A stretch of 64,000 nucleotides of DNA, taken from NCBI RefSeq assembly GCF_023923225.1, contig NZ_CP099489.1, positions 2,728,001-2,792,000 of the forward strand, given 5' to 3'. Positions 34,997 through 45,251 of this stretch are shown in pieces. The DNA is from Ornithinimicrobium faecis. GTDB taxonomy: Bacteria; Actinomycetota; Actinomycetes; Actinomycetales; Dermatophilaceae. Within the stretch, counting starts at the first letter, position 1; every line of letters starts with the position of its first letter. The notes under the pieces were generated by a model, which did not search any database, was not told where the DNA came from, and was given only the letters and a program-made list of their open reading frames with translations. A program made the position numbers and the translations under genes.

Positions 34997-35036
34997 GCGC
35001 CGCAGTCTAGGCCGATCCCGCCGCGGCTCCGTCGGC

Positions 35037-36320
35037 TCAGCGGATCTGGCCGTCGCCCTCCACGACCCACTTGGTGGTCGTCAGCTCGGGCAGCGCCATC
35101 GGGCCGCGCGCGTGCAACTTCTGGGTGGAGATGCCGATCTCCGCACCAAAGCCGAACTCGCCACCGTCGGTGAAGCGGGTCGAGGCGTTGACCATGACGG
35201 CCGCTGCGTCCACCTCGTTGACCCAGCGTCGCGCCGCGGCACGGTCCTCGGTGACGATCGCCTCGGTGTGCCCTGAGGTGAACTGCTGCACGTGGCCGAG
35301 CGCTGCGTCAAGGTCGTCGACCACGGCGACGCTCATCTCCAGGGCGAGGAACTCCGTCGCGAAGTGCTCGTCGGTGGCGGCATCGTGCTCGACCCCGGCC
35401 GTGTCGGCGAACTCCCCCGCCCGCTGGTCGGTGTGCAGGACGACGCCGGCGCCGGCCAGCTCGGCCAGGGCCTTGGGCAGGAAGTCGGCCGCGACGCTCT
35501 CGTGCACCAGCAGCGACTCGGCAGCGTTGCAGACACTGGGCCGATGGGTCTTGGAGTTGACCGTGATCGCCAGGGCGGTTGACAGGTCTGCCCCTGCGTC
35601 GACATAGACGTGGCAGTTGCCCACCCCGGTCTCAATGACCGGCACGGTCGATTCGGTGACCACCGTCTGGATCAGGCTCGCTCCCCCACGCGGGATGACC
35701 AGGTCGACCAGTCCGCGGGCAGTCATCAGCGCGCGGCCGGCATCCCGACCGCCCTCACTGAGCAGATTGATCGCATCGGCCGGCAGGCCCTGAGCCGTCA
35801 GAGCGGCCCGGAGGATGCCGACGAGCGCCTCGTTGGTGGCGCTCGCAGCAGAGCCACCCCGCAGGATGACGGCATTGCCGGACTTGAGGCCCAGGCCCGC
35901 CGCGTCGACCGTCACGTTGGGACGAGCTTCATAGATCATCCCGATCACACCCATCGGCACCCGGACCTGGCGGATCGTCAGCCCATTGGCCAGGGTGGAG
36001 CCGCGGACCACCTCACCGACGGGGTCGGGCAGGGCCGCGACATCGCGCAGGGCCTGCGCCACCGCACTGACTCGCTCCGGGGTCAGGGTGAGCCGGTCGA
36101 TCAGGCCCTCCGCCATGCCACCGGCACGCTCGCGCTCAACATCCTCGCTGTTGGCCGCCACGACCTGAGAGGCGCCAGACTCCAGGGCGTCAGCCAGGCT
36201 GAGGAGGGCAGCGTCCTTCTGCCCGCGGGTCAGCAGGGCCAGCTCGCGCGAGGCCAGCCGAGCCGAGCGGGCGATGTCGTGGACGTAGTCCACGACCTGG
36301 GGGTCAATGGCCTGCGCCAT
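35037..36320 (-). CDS. proA: Glutamate-5-semialdehyde dehydrogenase ProA
   Basis: A 427-residue NADPH-dependent enzyme reducing glutamyl-5-phosphate in proline synthesis. The catalytic Cys lies in [29 protein letters not shown] and [20 protein letters not shown] are ProA signatures. Length is standard. The start follows CGGAGAACGCC. It lies 94 nt after proB on the same strand. Confidence 0.97.
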   Translation of the reverse strand: MAQAIDPQVVDYVHDIARSARLASRELALLTRGQKDAALLSLADALESGASQVVAANSEDVERERAGGMAEGLIDRLTLTPERVSAVAQALRDVAALPDPVGEVVRGSTLANGLTIRQVRVPMGVIGMIYEARPNVTVDAAGLGLKSGNAVILRGGSAASATNEALVGILRAALTAQGLPADAINLLSEGGRDAGRALMTARGLVDLVIPRGGASLIQTVVTESTVPVIETGVGNCHVYVDAGADLSTALAITVNSKTHRPSVCNAAESLLVHESVAADFLPKALAELAGAGVVLHTDQRAGEFADTAGVEHDAATDEHFATEFLALEMSVAVVDDLDAALGHVQQFTSGHTEAIVTEDRAAARRWVNEVDAAAVMVNASTRFTDGGEFGFGAEIGISTQKLHARGPMALPELTTTKWVVEGDGQIR

Positions 36321-36414
36321 GGCGTTCTCCGATCACTTCGTGGGGACAGCTGGACGGGTGTGGACGGGTGAGGCAAGCAGTTGCCCGTGGTGGTCTGGGA
36401 TCCGACATCGTTGG

Positions 36415-37545
36415 CTACAGGACCACCAGGTCGTCGCGGCGGACGACGGTGCGTGGCGAGGGTGTGAGCCGTCCGCGGCTGCGTGCACTGGCGGTCGCAT
36501 TCTCGAGTCGGTGTCCCACGAGTTTGGTCAGATCAGCCGAGTCATAGCCCACCAGGCCCCGCGCCACGGTGTTGCCGTCGGGGTCCACCAGATCCACGGT
36601 GTCGCCCGACCTGAAGACGCCGTCCACCCGGGTCACCCCGACCGGCAGCAGCGAGGTCTGCCGCTGGACGACAGCCTCGACGGCCCCCGCGTCCAGGACG
36701 AGCCGGCCATTGACGTTGCTCGCGTGCGCCAGCCACCGGCTGCGCGCCCGGCGCTTGCGGCCGGTGGGCGCGAAGACCGTGCCCACGTCCTCTCCGGCCA
36801 GGGCCTGCGCGGCCTGGTCGGCAGAGGTCAGGACGACCGTGATGCCCTCGGCGGTGGCGAGCTGGGCGGCGGCGACCTTGGTCACCATGCCGCCGGTGCC
36901 GACGGCCGAGCCGGTCGCGGAGATGTCGATGTCGGCAATCTGTTCCATGGAGGTCACCACGGGGATGCGGGAGGTGCCGGGCAGGCGTGGGTGCCCGTCA
37001 TAGAGGGCGTCGACATCGGTGAGCAGGATCAGCGCGTCGGCATCGACCAGGTGCGCCACCAGGGCGGCCAACCGGTCATTGTCGCCAAAGCGGATCTCGT
37101 CGGTGGCGACGGTGTCGTTCTCGTTGATGATCGGGACGATCTCGAGCTCGAGGAGCTTCTCCAGGGTCCGGCTGGCGTTCACATAGTGCGAGCGACGGTG
37201 CATGTCATCTGCGGTGAGCAACACCTGACCGGTGTTGAGTCCGTGCAGCCGGAAAGCCGTGGTGTAGGCCGCAACCAGGCCGCCCTGCCCCGCGCTGGCC
37301 GCGGCCTGCTGGGTCGCCAGGTCCTTGGGCCGCCTGGTCAGACCCAGCGGGGTCATCCCAGCGGCGATCGCCCCCGAGGAGACGAGAATGACCTGGTCGC
37401 CGGACAACCAGCGCTTGGCGATGAGGCCGCTGAGGGCCTGGAGGCGATAGTTATCGATGCCACCCTGCGGTGCCGTGATCGAGGAGGAGCCGATCTTGAC
37501 GACAATGCGACGCGCGTCCCGGATCGCATTGTGAGGCTCTGACAT
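36415..37545 (-). CDS. proB: Glutamate 5-kinase ProB
   Basis: A 376-residue kinase, the first and feedback-controlled step of proline synthesis. The amino-acid-kinase domain (RRIVVKIGSSSIT at the N-terminus, VSSGAIAAG, ENDTVATDEIRFGDNDRLAA) is followed by a C-terminal PUA domain (about 290-365), so it is the long two-domain form. It follows obgE by 44 nt, an arrangement (obg-proB-proA) common in actinobacteria. Confidence 0.97.
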   Translation of the reverse strand: MSEPHNAIRDARRIVVKIGSSSITAPQGGIDNYRLQALSGLIAKRWLSGDQVILVSSGAIAAGMTPLGLTRRPKDLATQQAAASAGQGGLVAAYTTAFRLHGLNTGQVLLTADDMHRRSHYVNASRTLEKLLELEIVPIINENDTVATDEIRFGDNDRLAALVAHLVDADALILLTDVDALYDGHPRLPGTSRIPVVTSMEQIADIDISATGSAVGTGGMVTKVAAAQLATAEGITVVLTSADQAAQALAGEDVGTVFAPTGRKRRARSRWLAHASNVNGRLVLDAGAVEAVVQRQTSLLPVGVTRVDGVFRSGDTVDLVDPDGNTVARGLVGYDSADLTKLVGHRLENATASARSRGRLTPSPRTVVRRDDLVVL

Positions 37546-37589
37546 GACAGCATACTAATCCACTTCGATGCATGTTCATACATCAGCCG

Positions 37590-39101
37590 CTACGCGTCGT
37601 CGGGATCGGTCCACACGCCGGCACGCCGGTCCTTGTCCAGCTCGGCGCGGGCTGCGGCGGCAGCATCCATCTTGCCGTGGAAGGACTCGCGCTTCTCTCC
37701 GCGTGTCGGACGGTGTCGGTCCTCGAGGCGAATGTCGGTCCCGCGCTGTCCGAGCAACTCGGCCCCCGCAGAGATCGTGGGCTGCCAGTCGAAGACGACC
37801 GCGTCGTCCTCTGGGCCGATCAGGACGGTGGAGCCGGTGACCGCTCCGGCCTTGAGCAGCTCCTCCTCGACGCCGAGCCGGTTGAGGCGCTCGGCGAGAT
37901 AGCCCACGGCCTCGTCGTTGGCGAAGTCGGTCTGGCGCACCCAGCGCGTGGGACGCTCACCGATGACCTGGAAGACGACGCCCTCATCAGTCTCCGAGCG
38001 GCGGATCTGGAACTGGGAGTCATCGATCGCCTTGGGCCGCACGATCGTGCGGGCGGGCTCGATGACGATGTGCTCAGCCCGCGCCTGTGCCACGGCCCGG
38101 GCCAGGGCAAAGGTCAGCTCCTTCAGGCCGGTGTGCGCGACGGCGGAGATGATGTGGACCTCGAGCCCACGGGCCTCCAGGTCGGGCTTGACCATCTCGG
38201 CCAGCTCCCGAGCCTCGGGCACATCCGCCTTGTTGAGCACGACCATCCGCACCCGCTCGGCCAGCGGCATGCCACCCAGGGAGGCGTCGGGCACATACTC
38301 TGCGAGCTCGTGCTCGATGGCGTCCAGATCCGACAGCGGGTCGCGACCGGGCTCCAGGGTGGCGCAGTCGATGACATGGACGAGCACATGGCAGCGCTCG
38401 ACGTGGCGCAGGAAGCGCAGCCCCAGGCCCTTGCCCTCCGAGGCACCGGGGATGAGTCCGGGCACGTCGGCGACGGTGAACCGCTCGCCACCTGCGGTGA
38501 CCACACCCAGGTTGGGCACCAACGTGGTGAACGGGTAGTCCGCGATCTTGGGTCGAGCGGCGGACAGCACGGACACCAGGCTGGACTTCCCTGCGGACGG
38601 GAACCCGATCAGCGCCACGTCAGCCAGCACCTTCAGCTCGAGGACCACCTCGCGGGTCTCGCCGGGCACACCCTTGAGGGCGAAGCCGGGGGCCTTGCGC
38701 CGCTGACTCGCCAGCGCCTTGTTGCCCAGACCGCCGCGCCCACCCTGAGCCGCAACATATTCCGTCCCCGCGCCGACCATGTCGGCCAGGACCTCTCCGT
38801 CACGCGTGCACAGGACCGTGCCGTCCGGGACCGCCAGCACCAGGTCAGCCCCCTGGGCACCATTGCGTTCCCCACCCTCACCGGGTCGCCCGTTGGGCGC
38901 TGTGCGGTGCGGTCCGTGGTGATACTCCAGCAGGGTGGTGATCTGCGGGTCGACACGGAAGATGATGTTGCCGCCGCGGCCCCCGTTGCCCCCGTCTGGG
39001 CCCCCCAGTGGCTTGAACTTCTCCCGGTGCACGGAGGCCACCCCGTGCCCACCGTTGCCGGCGGACAGGTGCAGGATGACGCGGTCCACGAAGCTGGCCA
39101 T
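37590..39101 (-). CDS. obgE: GTPase ObgE/CgtA
   Basis: A 503-residue essential GTPase of ribosome assembly and stress control. The glycine-rich Obg domain (1-158) has [10 protein letters not shown]. The G domain has [15 protein letters not shown] and NKAD. A C-terminal OCT domain (about 345-430) and an extra basic or acidic tail complete it, as in other actinobacteria. It is encoded downstream of rplU-rpmA. Confidence 0.97.
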   Translation of the reverse strand: MASFVDRVILHLSAGNGGHGVASVHREKFKPLGGPDGGNGGRGGNIIFRVDPQITTLLEYHHGPHRTAPNGRPGEGGERNGAQGADLVLAVPDGTVLCTRDGEVLADMVGAGTEYVAAQGGRGGLGNKALASQRRKAPGFALKGVPGETREVVLELKVLADVALIGFPSAGKSSLVSVLSAARPKIADYPFTTLVPNLGVVTAGGERFTVADVPGLIPGASEGKGLGLRFLRHVERCHVLVHVIDCATLEPGRDPLSDLDAIEHELAEYVPDASLGGMPLAERVRMVVLNKADVPEARELAEMVKPDLEARGLEVHIISAVAHTGLKELTFALARAVAQARAEHIVIEPARTIVRPKAIDDSQFQIRRSETDEGVVFQVIGERPTRWVRQTDFANDEAVGYLAERLNRLGVEEELLKAGAVTGSTVLIGPEDDAVVFDWQPTISAGAELLGQRGTDIRLEDRHRPTRGEKRESFHGKMDAAAAARAELDKDRRAGVWTDPDDA

Positions 39102-39147
39102 GGGCTGATCCTCTCAGGGGCTGGGCCCCAGGTGCTGAAATGCCAGA

Positions 39148-39182
39148 ACGCCGGTGGTTGCCCTCAGGCAACGCACCGGCGT
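39148..39182 (-). terminator. Hairpin between rpmA and obgE
   Basis: ACGCCGGTGGTTGCC - CTCA - GGCAAC(G)CACCGGCGT forms a 15-bp stem with one bulged G. It follows the rpmA stop by about 24 nt on the minus strand, without a T-tract. It may partly terminate or protect the rplU-rpmA transcript while allowing read-through to obgE. Confidence 0.6.
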
Positions 39183-39205
39183 CCGGAGTGTGTCGTGTGC
39201 TCGCC

Positions 39206-39481
39206 TCAGGCGGGCTGGTCGACGGGCTGCTCCGCCATCACGATGTTGATGACCTTGCGGCCGCCCTTGGCGCCGAACTCGACGGTGCCTGGGGTCAGCG
39301 CGAACAGCGTGTCGTCCTTGCCGCGGCCGACGCCCACACCGGGGTGGAAGTGCGTGCCACGCTGGCGGACGATGATCTCACCGGCGCTGACGACCTGGCC
39401 GCCGAACCGCTTGACGCCGAGACGCTGTGCGTTTGAATCGCGACCGTTCTTGGTCGAGGACGCACCCTTCTTGGTTGCCAT
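39206..39481 (-). CDS. rpmA: 50S ribosomal protein L27
   Basis: A 91-residue ribosomal protein near the peptidyl-transferase centre. It has the conserved [29 protein letters not shown] and [17 protein letters not shown] segments. The N-terminus begins MATKKG, so no Firmicutes-type cleaved leader. The start follows CGGAGGAATGACAG. It lies 34 nt after rplU. Confidence 0.98.
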   Translation of the reverse strand: MATKKGASSTKNGRDSNAQRLGVKRFGGQVVSAGEIIVRQRGTHFHPGVGVGRGKDDTLFALTPGTVEFGAKGGRKVINIVMAEQPVDQPA

Positions 39482-39515
39482 CTGTCATTCCTCCGTAAGG
39501 GTTGCTCGTCGCCGC

Positions 39516-39824
39516 TCAGGCGTCGATCGCGGTGATCTTGACCTGGGTCAGCGGCTGGCGGTGGCCCTGCCGCTTCTTGTAGCCGGTCTTGTTCTTGTAT
39601 TTCTGGATGACAATCTTGGGCCCCTTGGCCGCCTTGACCACCTCAGCGGTGACCTTGACCTTGGCCAGGGCATCGCCATCGGTGGTGACGGTGGTGCCGT
39701 CGACAATCATCAGCGGAGTGAGCTCGACGGCATCGCCGGCCTCGCCGCTCACCTTGTCGATGATGAGGACGTCGCCGACGGAGACCTTCTCCTGGCGGCC
39801 GCCAGCGCGGACGATCGCGTACAC
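39516..39824 (-). CDS. rplU: 50S ribosomal protein L21
   Basis: A 102-residue ribosomal protein with [18 protein letters not shown] at the N-terminus and [15 protein letters not shown] at the C-terminus. The GTG at 39824 after CAGGAAGTGAGTTGAAC gives the family length; the open frame upstream is not coding. It is transcribed together with rpmA. Confidence 0.97.
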   Translation of the reverse strand: MYAIVRAGGRQEKVSVGDVLIIDKVSGEAGDAVELTPLMIVDGTTVTTDGDALAKVKVTAEVVKAAKGPKIVIQKYKNKTGYKKRQGHRQPLTQVKITAIDA

Positions 39825-39960
39825 GTTCAACTCACTTCCTGCAGATCTTGGTTGGGGTCGGACAAGCCGGACCCGGGAGCGGGGTGACACACCCCGATAG
39901 CGCCGACGCGGCGCACCGAGGGTCTAGCCTACCCCGCTTCCCGGCCCGGAGACAAACTCA

Positions 39961-42957
39961 CTAGCTGTTGTCACTCGCGGGTGTCGCGGCGTCCGACTCG
40001 GCGTCGGTCTCCACCCCACCGGGAGGGCCAGCGGGGGCCACCACGCGGCCACGTCGACGACGCGGACGCGGTGCCACCGCAGGCTCAGGGGTGACCGCTG
40101 GCTGAGGTTCTGCTGCCTGCTTCGGCTCGGCCCTGACAACGGCCTCCCGCGACTCCGCCGGGGCAACAGACTCCTGCGGCTCGGGCTGGGCAACGGCCTG
40201 TGCCGTATGCGGAGTGGTCGGCTCTGCTGACCGCTCACCGCTGGCCTGGGTCGCCGCTGGCGAGGACTCCTCCGGCGCGGCGTCGTCCTGTGGCTGGGCA
40301 GAGCCAGCGATCGCGGCGGCGTGCGCGGCGGCAGCGATCTGCGCCGGCGTGGGGCCACCGGGAGCCGGGGTCGGACGCGTCGGAGCACTGGTGCTCGAGC
40401 CGCCGTCGCCCCCATTGCCGGAGCGGCCACGACCGCGGCGGCCACCACCAGAGCTGCCACCGTTGCCGCCAGAGCCGCCACCGTGCTGGTGACCGTGGCC
40501 CTCAGACTTGTCAATCGGCTCGGACTGGACCAGGATGCCGCGGCCGTTGCAGTGGACGCACTGCTCGGAGAAGACCTCGATCAGCCCGGCGCCGACCCGC
40601 TTGCGGGTCATCTGGACCAGCCCCAGTGACGTCACCTCTGCCACCTGGTGCTTCGTGCGGTCGCGGCCCAGGCACTCCAGGAGGCGACGGACAACGAGGT
40701 CACGATTGCTCTCCAGCACCATGTCGATGAAGTCGATGACGATGATGCCGCCGATGTCGCGCAGCCGCAGCTGGCGAACGATCTCCTCGGCCGCCTCGAT
40801 GTTGTTCTTGGTGACCGTCTCCTCGAGGTTGCCGCCGGAGCCAACAAACTTGCCCGTGTTGACGTCGACGACAGTCATCGCCTCGGTGCGGTCGATCACC
40901 AGCGAGCCACCCGAGGGCAGCCACACCTTGCGGTCCATGGCCTTGGCCAGCGCCTCGGTGACGCGGTAGTGGCTGAACACGTCCTGCGTGCCGGTCCACT
41001 TCTCCAGCCGGTCGGCCAGGTCGGGTGCGACGTCACCGAGATAGTCGCTGACCTCGGTCCACGCCTGTTCCCCGGCCACGACGACCTTGGCGAAGTCCTC
41101 GTTGAAGACGTCGCGGATGACCCGGACGGTCATGTCGGGTTCACCGTGGAGGAGCGCCGGGGCATTGGCACCCTTCTGCTTGCCCTGGATGCGGTCCCAC
41201 ATGCCGGTCAGGCGCTCGACATCGGCGCGCAGCTCCGCCTCGCTGGCTCCCTCGGCCGCGGTGCGGACGATGACGCCAGCCCCCTCCGGGACGACCTCCT
41301 TGAGGATCTTCTTCAGGCGTGCTCGCTCGGTGTCCGGGAGCTTGCGCGAGATGCCGGTCATCGAGTTGCCCGGCACGAGCACCAGGTAACGCCCCGGAAG
41401 GGAGATCTGGGACGTCAGCCGGGCCCCCTTGTGGCCAATGGGGTCCTTGGTGACCTGCACCAGCACCGAGTCTCCGGACTTCAGCGCGTTCTCGATGCGC
41501 TTGGGCTGGTTGTTGTCCAGGCCGGCAGCGTCCCAGTTGACCTCACCGGCATAGAGCACGGCGTTGCGGCCCTTGCCGATGTCGACAAAGGCGGCCTCCA
41601 TGCTGGGCAGCACATTCTGGACACGGCCGAGATAGACGTTGCCGACCATCGTGGTCTGCGTGGCCCGCGAGACGTAGTGCTCGACCAGCACGCCGTCCTC
41701 GAGAACGCCGATCTGGGTGCGGTCGTCGTGACCGCGCACCACCATGGTGCGCTCGACGCTCTCGCGACGGGCCAGGAACTCGGCCTCGGTGATGATGGTG
41801 CGGCGACGACCGGCCTCGCGTCCCTCGCGGCGGCGTTGCCGCTTGGCCTCCAGGCGGGTCGAGCCCCGCACTCCAGTGACCTCCTCACGGGCGCGCCGTG
41901 ACTCACGAGCCTCGCCGTCCTCGCCGCGGCGGTTGCTGCGTCGGCGACGACGCACCGTGCCACCCGAGGTCTCCGCATCCGTTCCGTCAGCGTCACTGGA
42001 GGCGGTGTCGGATCCGTTTGTGGAGTCCGTCGCGGTGGTGTCGGGACCGTCGGTGTCGCCAGAGTCATCTCCGGCGCTCCCGCGGCCTCGTCGGCCCTTG
42101 CCGCCACGGCGGCGCCGACGCCGAGCGTTGTTGCCCTCACCGTCGTCCTGGTCGTCGTGGTCGTCGTCCTGCTGGTGATTCTGGTCCTGGTCCGGCGAGG
42201 CCTTGGCCTGGCTGTCCCCGCTGTCCGCACGGTCCTGGGAGTTGTCCTGGCCGGAGGTCTGCTCGGAGGTCTGTCCGCCCCGGACGGGACGGCGCGTGCG
42301 CTGGCGCGACGGCCGCTCCGGGGCCCCCGACTCCTCGACCTCGTCCGTGTCCTGCGCCGGCTGGGCCGGGGCACGACGCGCCGGCCGGGCCGGGACCGCA
42401 CTGAGGTCAGGCGCCTGGAAGAGCATGCCGAACGGGGAGCCTGCACCGGCCGGTGCCGACTGCTCCTCGGCGTCCTCCGCGTCCTCGTCGTCCTCCACGG
42501 GCTCGTTCTTCGCCGACTCGTCCTTCGCGGGCTCGGTCTTTGCAGGCCCCTGCTCCACGGGCTCGTTCTTCGCGGACTCGCCCTGCGCGGGCTCGGTCAC
42601 GTCCGGGCTCGCCTGCTCACCAGACTGGCCCCCGGCGTCGCCTGCGCTCGTGCCGACTCCCGCGTCCAGGAGCTCCTCGACCGCTTCATCTGCCGCTTTG
42701 GCCCGGGCGGTGCTCTTGCGCGCGCTGGTCTTCTTGGCCGTCGACTTCTTGGTCGCGGTCTTGGCGGCCGTCTTGGCGGCAGCCGTCTTGGTGGCGCTCT
42801 TGGTGGCCTTGCGGGCGGCGGTCTTCTTCACAGTGGCCGCGGGCACAGCGCTCTCCTCGTGGGAGAACAGGGCACCAAAGGCGGTGGCTCCGCCGGTCGG
42901 TGCTGAGTCCCCTGCTGTTTCGCCGGGCGTGTCGGGGCTCTGGTCCATGGAGGCCAT
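39961..42957 (-). CDS. rne: Ribonuclease E/G family protein (RNase E)
   Basis: A 998-residue endoribonuclease central to RNA decay and processing. The catalytic half (about residues 400-840) has the S1 domain (GNVYLGRVQNVLPSMEAAFVD), the DNase-I-like metal site (VDVNTGKFVGSGG and VIDFIDM) and the Zn-link CVHC. It is flanked by disordered regions as in actinobacteria: an N-terminal part with a Lys/Ala/Thr-rich histone-H1-like stretch (about 40-90) and repeated KxEPAKxES units, and a Pro/Ala/Gln-rich C-terminus. The ATG at 42957 follows GAGAGGAAGCC; the frame upstream is not coding. Confidence 0.95.
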   Translation of the reverse strand: MASMDQSPDTPGETAGDSAPTGGATAFGALFSHEESAVPAATVKKTAARKATKSATKTAAAKTAAKTATKKSTAKKTSARKSTARAKAADEAVEELLDAGVGTSAGDAGGQSGEQASPDVTEPAQGESAKNEPVEQGPAKTEPAKDESAKNEPVEDDEDAEDAEEQSAPAGAGSPFGMLFQAPDLSAVPARPARRAPAQPAQDTDEVEESGAPERPSRQRTRRPVRGGQTSEQTSGQDNSQDRADSGDSQAKASPDQDQNHQQDDDHDDQDDGEGNNARRRRRRGGKGRRGRGSAGDDSGDTDGPDTTATDSTNGSDTASSDADGTDAETSGGTVRRRRRSNRRGEDGEARESRRAREEVTGVRGSTRLEAKRQRRREGREAGRRRTIITEAEFLARRESVERTMVVRGHDDRTQIGVLEDGVLVEHYVSRATQTTMVGNVYLGRVQNVLPSMEAAFVDIGKGRNAVLYAGEVNWDAAGLDNNQPKRIENALKSGDSVLVQVTKDPIGHKGARLTSQISLPGRYLVLVPGNSMTGISRKLPDTERARLKKILKEVVPEGAGVIVRTAAEGASEAELRADVERLTGMWDRIQGKQKGANAPALLHGEPDMTVRVIRDVFNEDFAKVVVAGEQAWTEVSDYLGDVAPDLADRLEKWTGTQDVFSHYRVTEALAKAMDRKVWLPSGGSLVIDRTEAMTVVDVNTGKFVGSGGNLEETVTKNNIEAAEEIVRQLRLRDIGGIIVIDFIDMVLESNRDLVVRRLLECLGRDRTKHQVAEVTSLGLVQMTRKRVGAGLIEVFSEQCVHCNGRGILVQSEPIDKSEGHGHQHGGGSGGNGGSSGGGRRGRGRSGNGGDGGSSTSAPTRPTPAPGGPTPAQIAAAAHAAAIAGSAQPQDDAAPEESSPAATQASGERSAEPTTPHTAQAVAQPEPQESVAPAESREAVVRAEPKQAAEPQPAVTPEPAVAPRPRRRRGRVVAPAGPPGGVETDAESDAATPASDNS

Positions 42958-43274
42958 GGCTTCCTCTCGTGGCTCGCGAGGAGTCCACACCGGACCCGTG
43001 GGTCCACTCCCGCTGAGCGCGGGTTGCGTCGTCGGGCCGGCGGATGCCGACCGGACGGAAGTCGTCCTGGTTACGCCGGACGGCTCGCGCACTTCGCGCG
43101 TCACCGAGGCGGCGCCGACCAAAACCCGTGTGTAGCCCCGAGTGGTTCACGTGGGCCGCACACTCGCGTGCCGGCTCTTCGGGCCGCACTGCGGGAGGTC
43201 CTGTCGGGTTGGGCGGCTGGTGTGGCCGGTCGCACAACCACGGCCACTATCTCACAGGTGGGGCCATTCACGGT
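42958..43274 (-). other. Long leader region of rne
   Basis: 317 bp between the TIGR03936 stop and the rne start, with no convincing ORF. On the minus strand it includes a short hairpin, GGACCC - ACG - GGTCC, about 45 nt before the rne start codon. Long 5' leaders are used for autoregulation of RNase E in enterobacteria; whether this one does so is not shown. Confidence 0.45.
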
Positions 43275-43994
43275 CTAGGCCAACGGGTCGAGCACCGCGT
43301 CGGCCTCCCCCAGCGGCCCCTGGGCGAGTCGGGTGCTGGTGGGACGCGGCAGGCCCTGCCCACTCACCTCACCCAGCGCGCTCCACAGCTCCGCCGGCCG
43401 CACCGTCGGGGTCGTATGCCGAACGGTGAGCAGGAGCACAGCTGCCCCCGGGGCGTCGGTCACCTCGGCAGCAACCACCGGTCCGCGCACATCGATGGCT
43501 CGTGGCCCCTGCTTCATCACCCGGGTGACCTCGACGCTGTCCCGGGCCAGGAACGTCTCGAGTGCCTGCCGCAGCGCGGCCACCTCCAGGCCGGGAAAGA
43601 CCATCTGCCACCGACTCGCCGCGAGTCGATCCGCCAGCGCCCCAGCCTGGGCCACCTGCACCTCCACGATGTCCAGGCCCTCCGGCAGGGAGGCAGTCAG
43701 TGCCGACCTGACCCCCACGGGGTCCACTTCACGGGTGACTGACAACTCGACATACTCCGCCTCTGATGCCACGCCGGTCGGGGCGGCGTTGGCATAGCTG
43801 ATCTTGGGGTGCGGGTGGAACCCGGCGGAGTAGGCCATCGGGATCTGTGCCAGGCGCAGGGCACGCTCCAGGGCCCGCTGGAAGTCACGGCTGGAGGTGA
43901 ACCGCATCCGACCGCGCTTGGCATAGCGCACCCGCAGTTTCTGGACCGCGGGATCTGGGGTTGGGCCCTCGGGGACGCGTCGCGCTGCTGCCAT
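43275..43994 (-). CDS. TIGR03936 family radical-SAM-associated protein (DUF2344)
   Basis: A 239-residue protein of the DUF2344 family. It has RVRYAKRGRMRFTSSRDFQRALERALR at the N-terminus (rough positions 20-47), then GFHPHPKISYANAAPTG, the family hallmarks. It normally sits beside, or is fused to, a TIGR03960 B12-binding radical SAM protein; that gene lies at 47536-49527, with about 3.5 kb inserted between. The biochemical role is not known to me; it may process rRNA or tRNA given the rne-rplU context. The start at 43994 is chosen by family alignment. Confidence 0.85.
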   Translation of the reverse strand: MAAARRVPEGPTPDPAVQKLRVRYAKRGRMRFTSSRDFQRALERALRLAQIPMAYSAGFHPHPKISYANAAPTGVASEAEYVELSVTREVDPVGVRSALTASLPEGLDIVEVQVAQAGALADRLAASRWQMVFPGLEVAALRQALETFLARDSVEVTRVMKQGPRAIDVRGPVVAAEVTDAPGAAVLLLTVRHTTPTVRPAELWSALGEVSGQGLPRPTSTRLAQGPLGEADAVLDPLA

Positions 43995-44171
43995 GGCACG
44001 CAGACTAACCACGATCCGTTCATAGGCTGGTGTGGCGAACTCCATAACGGGGTGACTGTCGGCGAGCCCTGCCGAGGTCGTACAGTCGGCGCATCCAGAT
44101 GTTGCTGGCCGCACTCAATGGAGCGTCGCGACCGCCTTGCCACTGCCCCACCACTTATGGAGGCCCTCCCA

Positions 44172-45251
44172 GTGCGTGTCCACAACTTTGCCGCCGGCCC
44201 AGCTGCCCTGCCGCTCGAGGTGCTCGAGCGCGCGCAGTCCGAGCTCACCGACTTCAACGGGCTGGGCATGTCCGTGATGGAGATCAGTCACCGCAGCAAG
44301 GATTTTGTGGCCGTGGCGTCCGAGTCCGAGGCGCTGCTGCGCGAGCTGCTCGGGGTGCCCGAGGGTTACACCGTGCTCTTCCTGCAGGGCGGGGCGACCG
44401 GCCAGTTCGCGGCCATCCCGATGAACCTCACCGCGTCGGGCGCGAGCGCCGACTATCTCAACACCGGGTCCTGGTCCAAGAAGGCGATCGCCGAGGCCGG
44501 GAAGTATGTCCAGGTCAACGTCCTCGCTGACGAAAAGGCCTCCAACTACTCGACCACGCCTGCGGCAGAGTCGATCTCGGTCAGCCCGGGCGCGGCCTAC
44601 CTGCACTACACCGCCAACGAGACCATCGGCGGCGTGGAGTTCGGCTATGTGCCCGAGACCGGTGACGTGCCGCTCGTGGCCGACTTCTCCTCCACGATCA
44701 TGTCCCGGCCGATCGACGTGTCGAAGTTTGGTCTGATCTATGCCGGTGCCCAGAAGAACCTCGGCCCCTCTGGCATCACCGTTGTCATCGTCCGCGACGA
44801 TCTGGTCGGCACGGCTCGCCCCGAGACCCCGTCCGTGCTCGACTACGCCGCGATGGGTGGCGCCGACTCGATGCTCAACACCCCGCCGACCTTCGGCTGG
44901 TATCTGCTCGGCCTGAACCTGGAGTGGATCCGCGACAACGGCGGTCTGACCGGCATGGCCGAGCGCAACGAGCGCAAGGCTCGCACCCTCTATGACGCGA
45001 TCGACACCCTGGACTTCTACTCCAACCCCGTCGAGCCGGGTTCACGGTCCTGGATGAACGTCCCCTTCCTGCTGGCCAACGCCGACCTGGACAAGGAGTT
45101 CCTGGCCCAGGCCGACGCCGCCGGGCTGACCAACCTGGCCGGGCACCGCTCCGTGGGCGGCATGCGCGCCAGCATCTACAACGCCACCTCCCAGGAGTCG
45201 GTTGAGGCCCTGGTTGATTTCCTCAAGGAGTTTGAGCGCACCCATGCCTGA
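44172..45251 (+). CDS. serC: Phosphoserine aminotransferase SerC
   Basis: A 359-residue PLP enzyme converting 3-phosphohydroxypyruvate to phosphoserine. NFAAGPAALPLEVL is the N-terminal signature; LFLQGGATGQFAAIPMNL follows, and the PLP Lys lies in IYAGAQKNLGPSG. The GTG at 44172 is preceded by GGAGG at 8 nt, so it is chosen over ATG 44157. This is the classical E. coli/Bacillus type, not the divergent type seen in mycobacteria. It overlaps serA by 8 nt. Confidence 0.95.
   Translation: MRVHNFAAGPAALPLEVLERAQSELTDFNGLGMSVMEISHRSKDFVAVASESEALLRELLGVPEGYTVLFLQGGATGQFAAIPMNLTASGASADYLNTGSWSKKAIAEAGKYVQVNVLADEKASNYSTTPAAESISVSPGAAYLHYTANETIGGVEFGYVPETGDVPLVADFSSTIMSRPIDVSKFGLIYAGAQKNLGPSGITVVIVRDDLVGTARPETPSVLDYAAMGGADSMLNTPPTFGWYLLGLNLEWIRDNGGLTGMAERNERKARTLYDAIDTLDFYSNPVEPGSRSWMNVPFLLANADLDKEFLAQADAAGLTNLAGHRSVGGMRASIYNATSQESVEALVDFLKEFERTHA

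Noticed and set aside
37572..39887. A 771-codon open frame antisense to obgE, rpmA and rplU
   Set aside because: It spans three clear genes and their gaps on the opposite strand with no ribosome binding site or motif; it is a GC-driven shadow.
42958..43122. 55-residue N-terminal extension of RNase E
   Set aside because: The ATG at 42957 has AGAGGAAG before it; the extension contains no conserved segment and reads through a leader hairpin.
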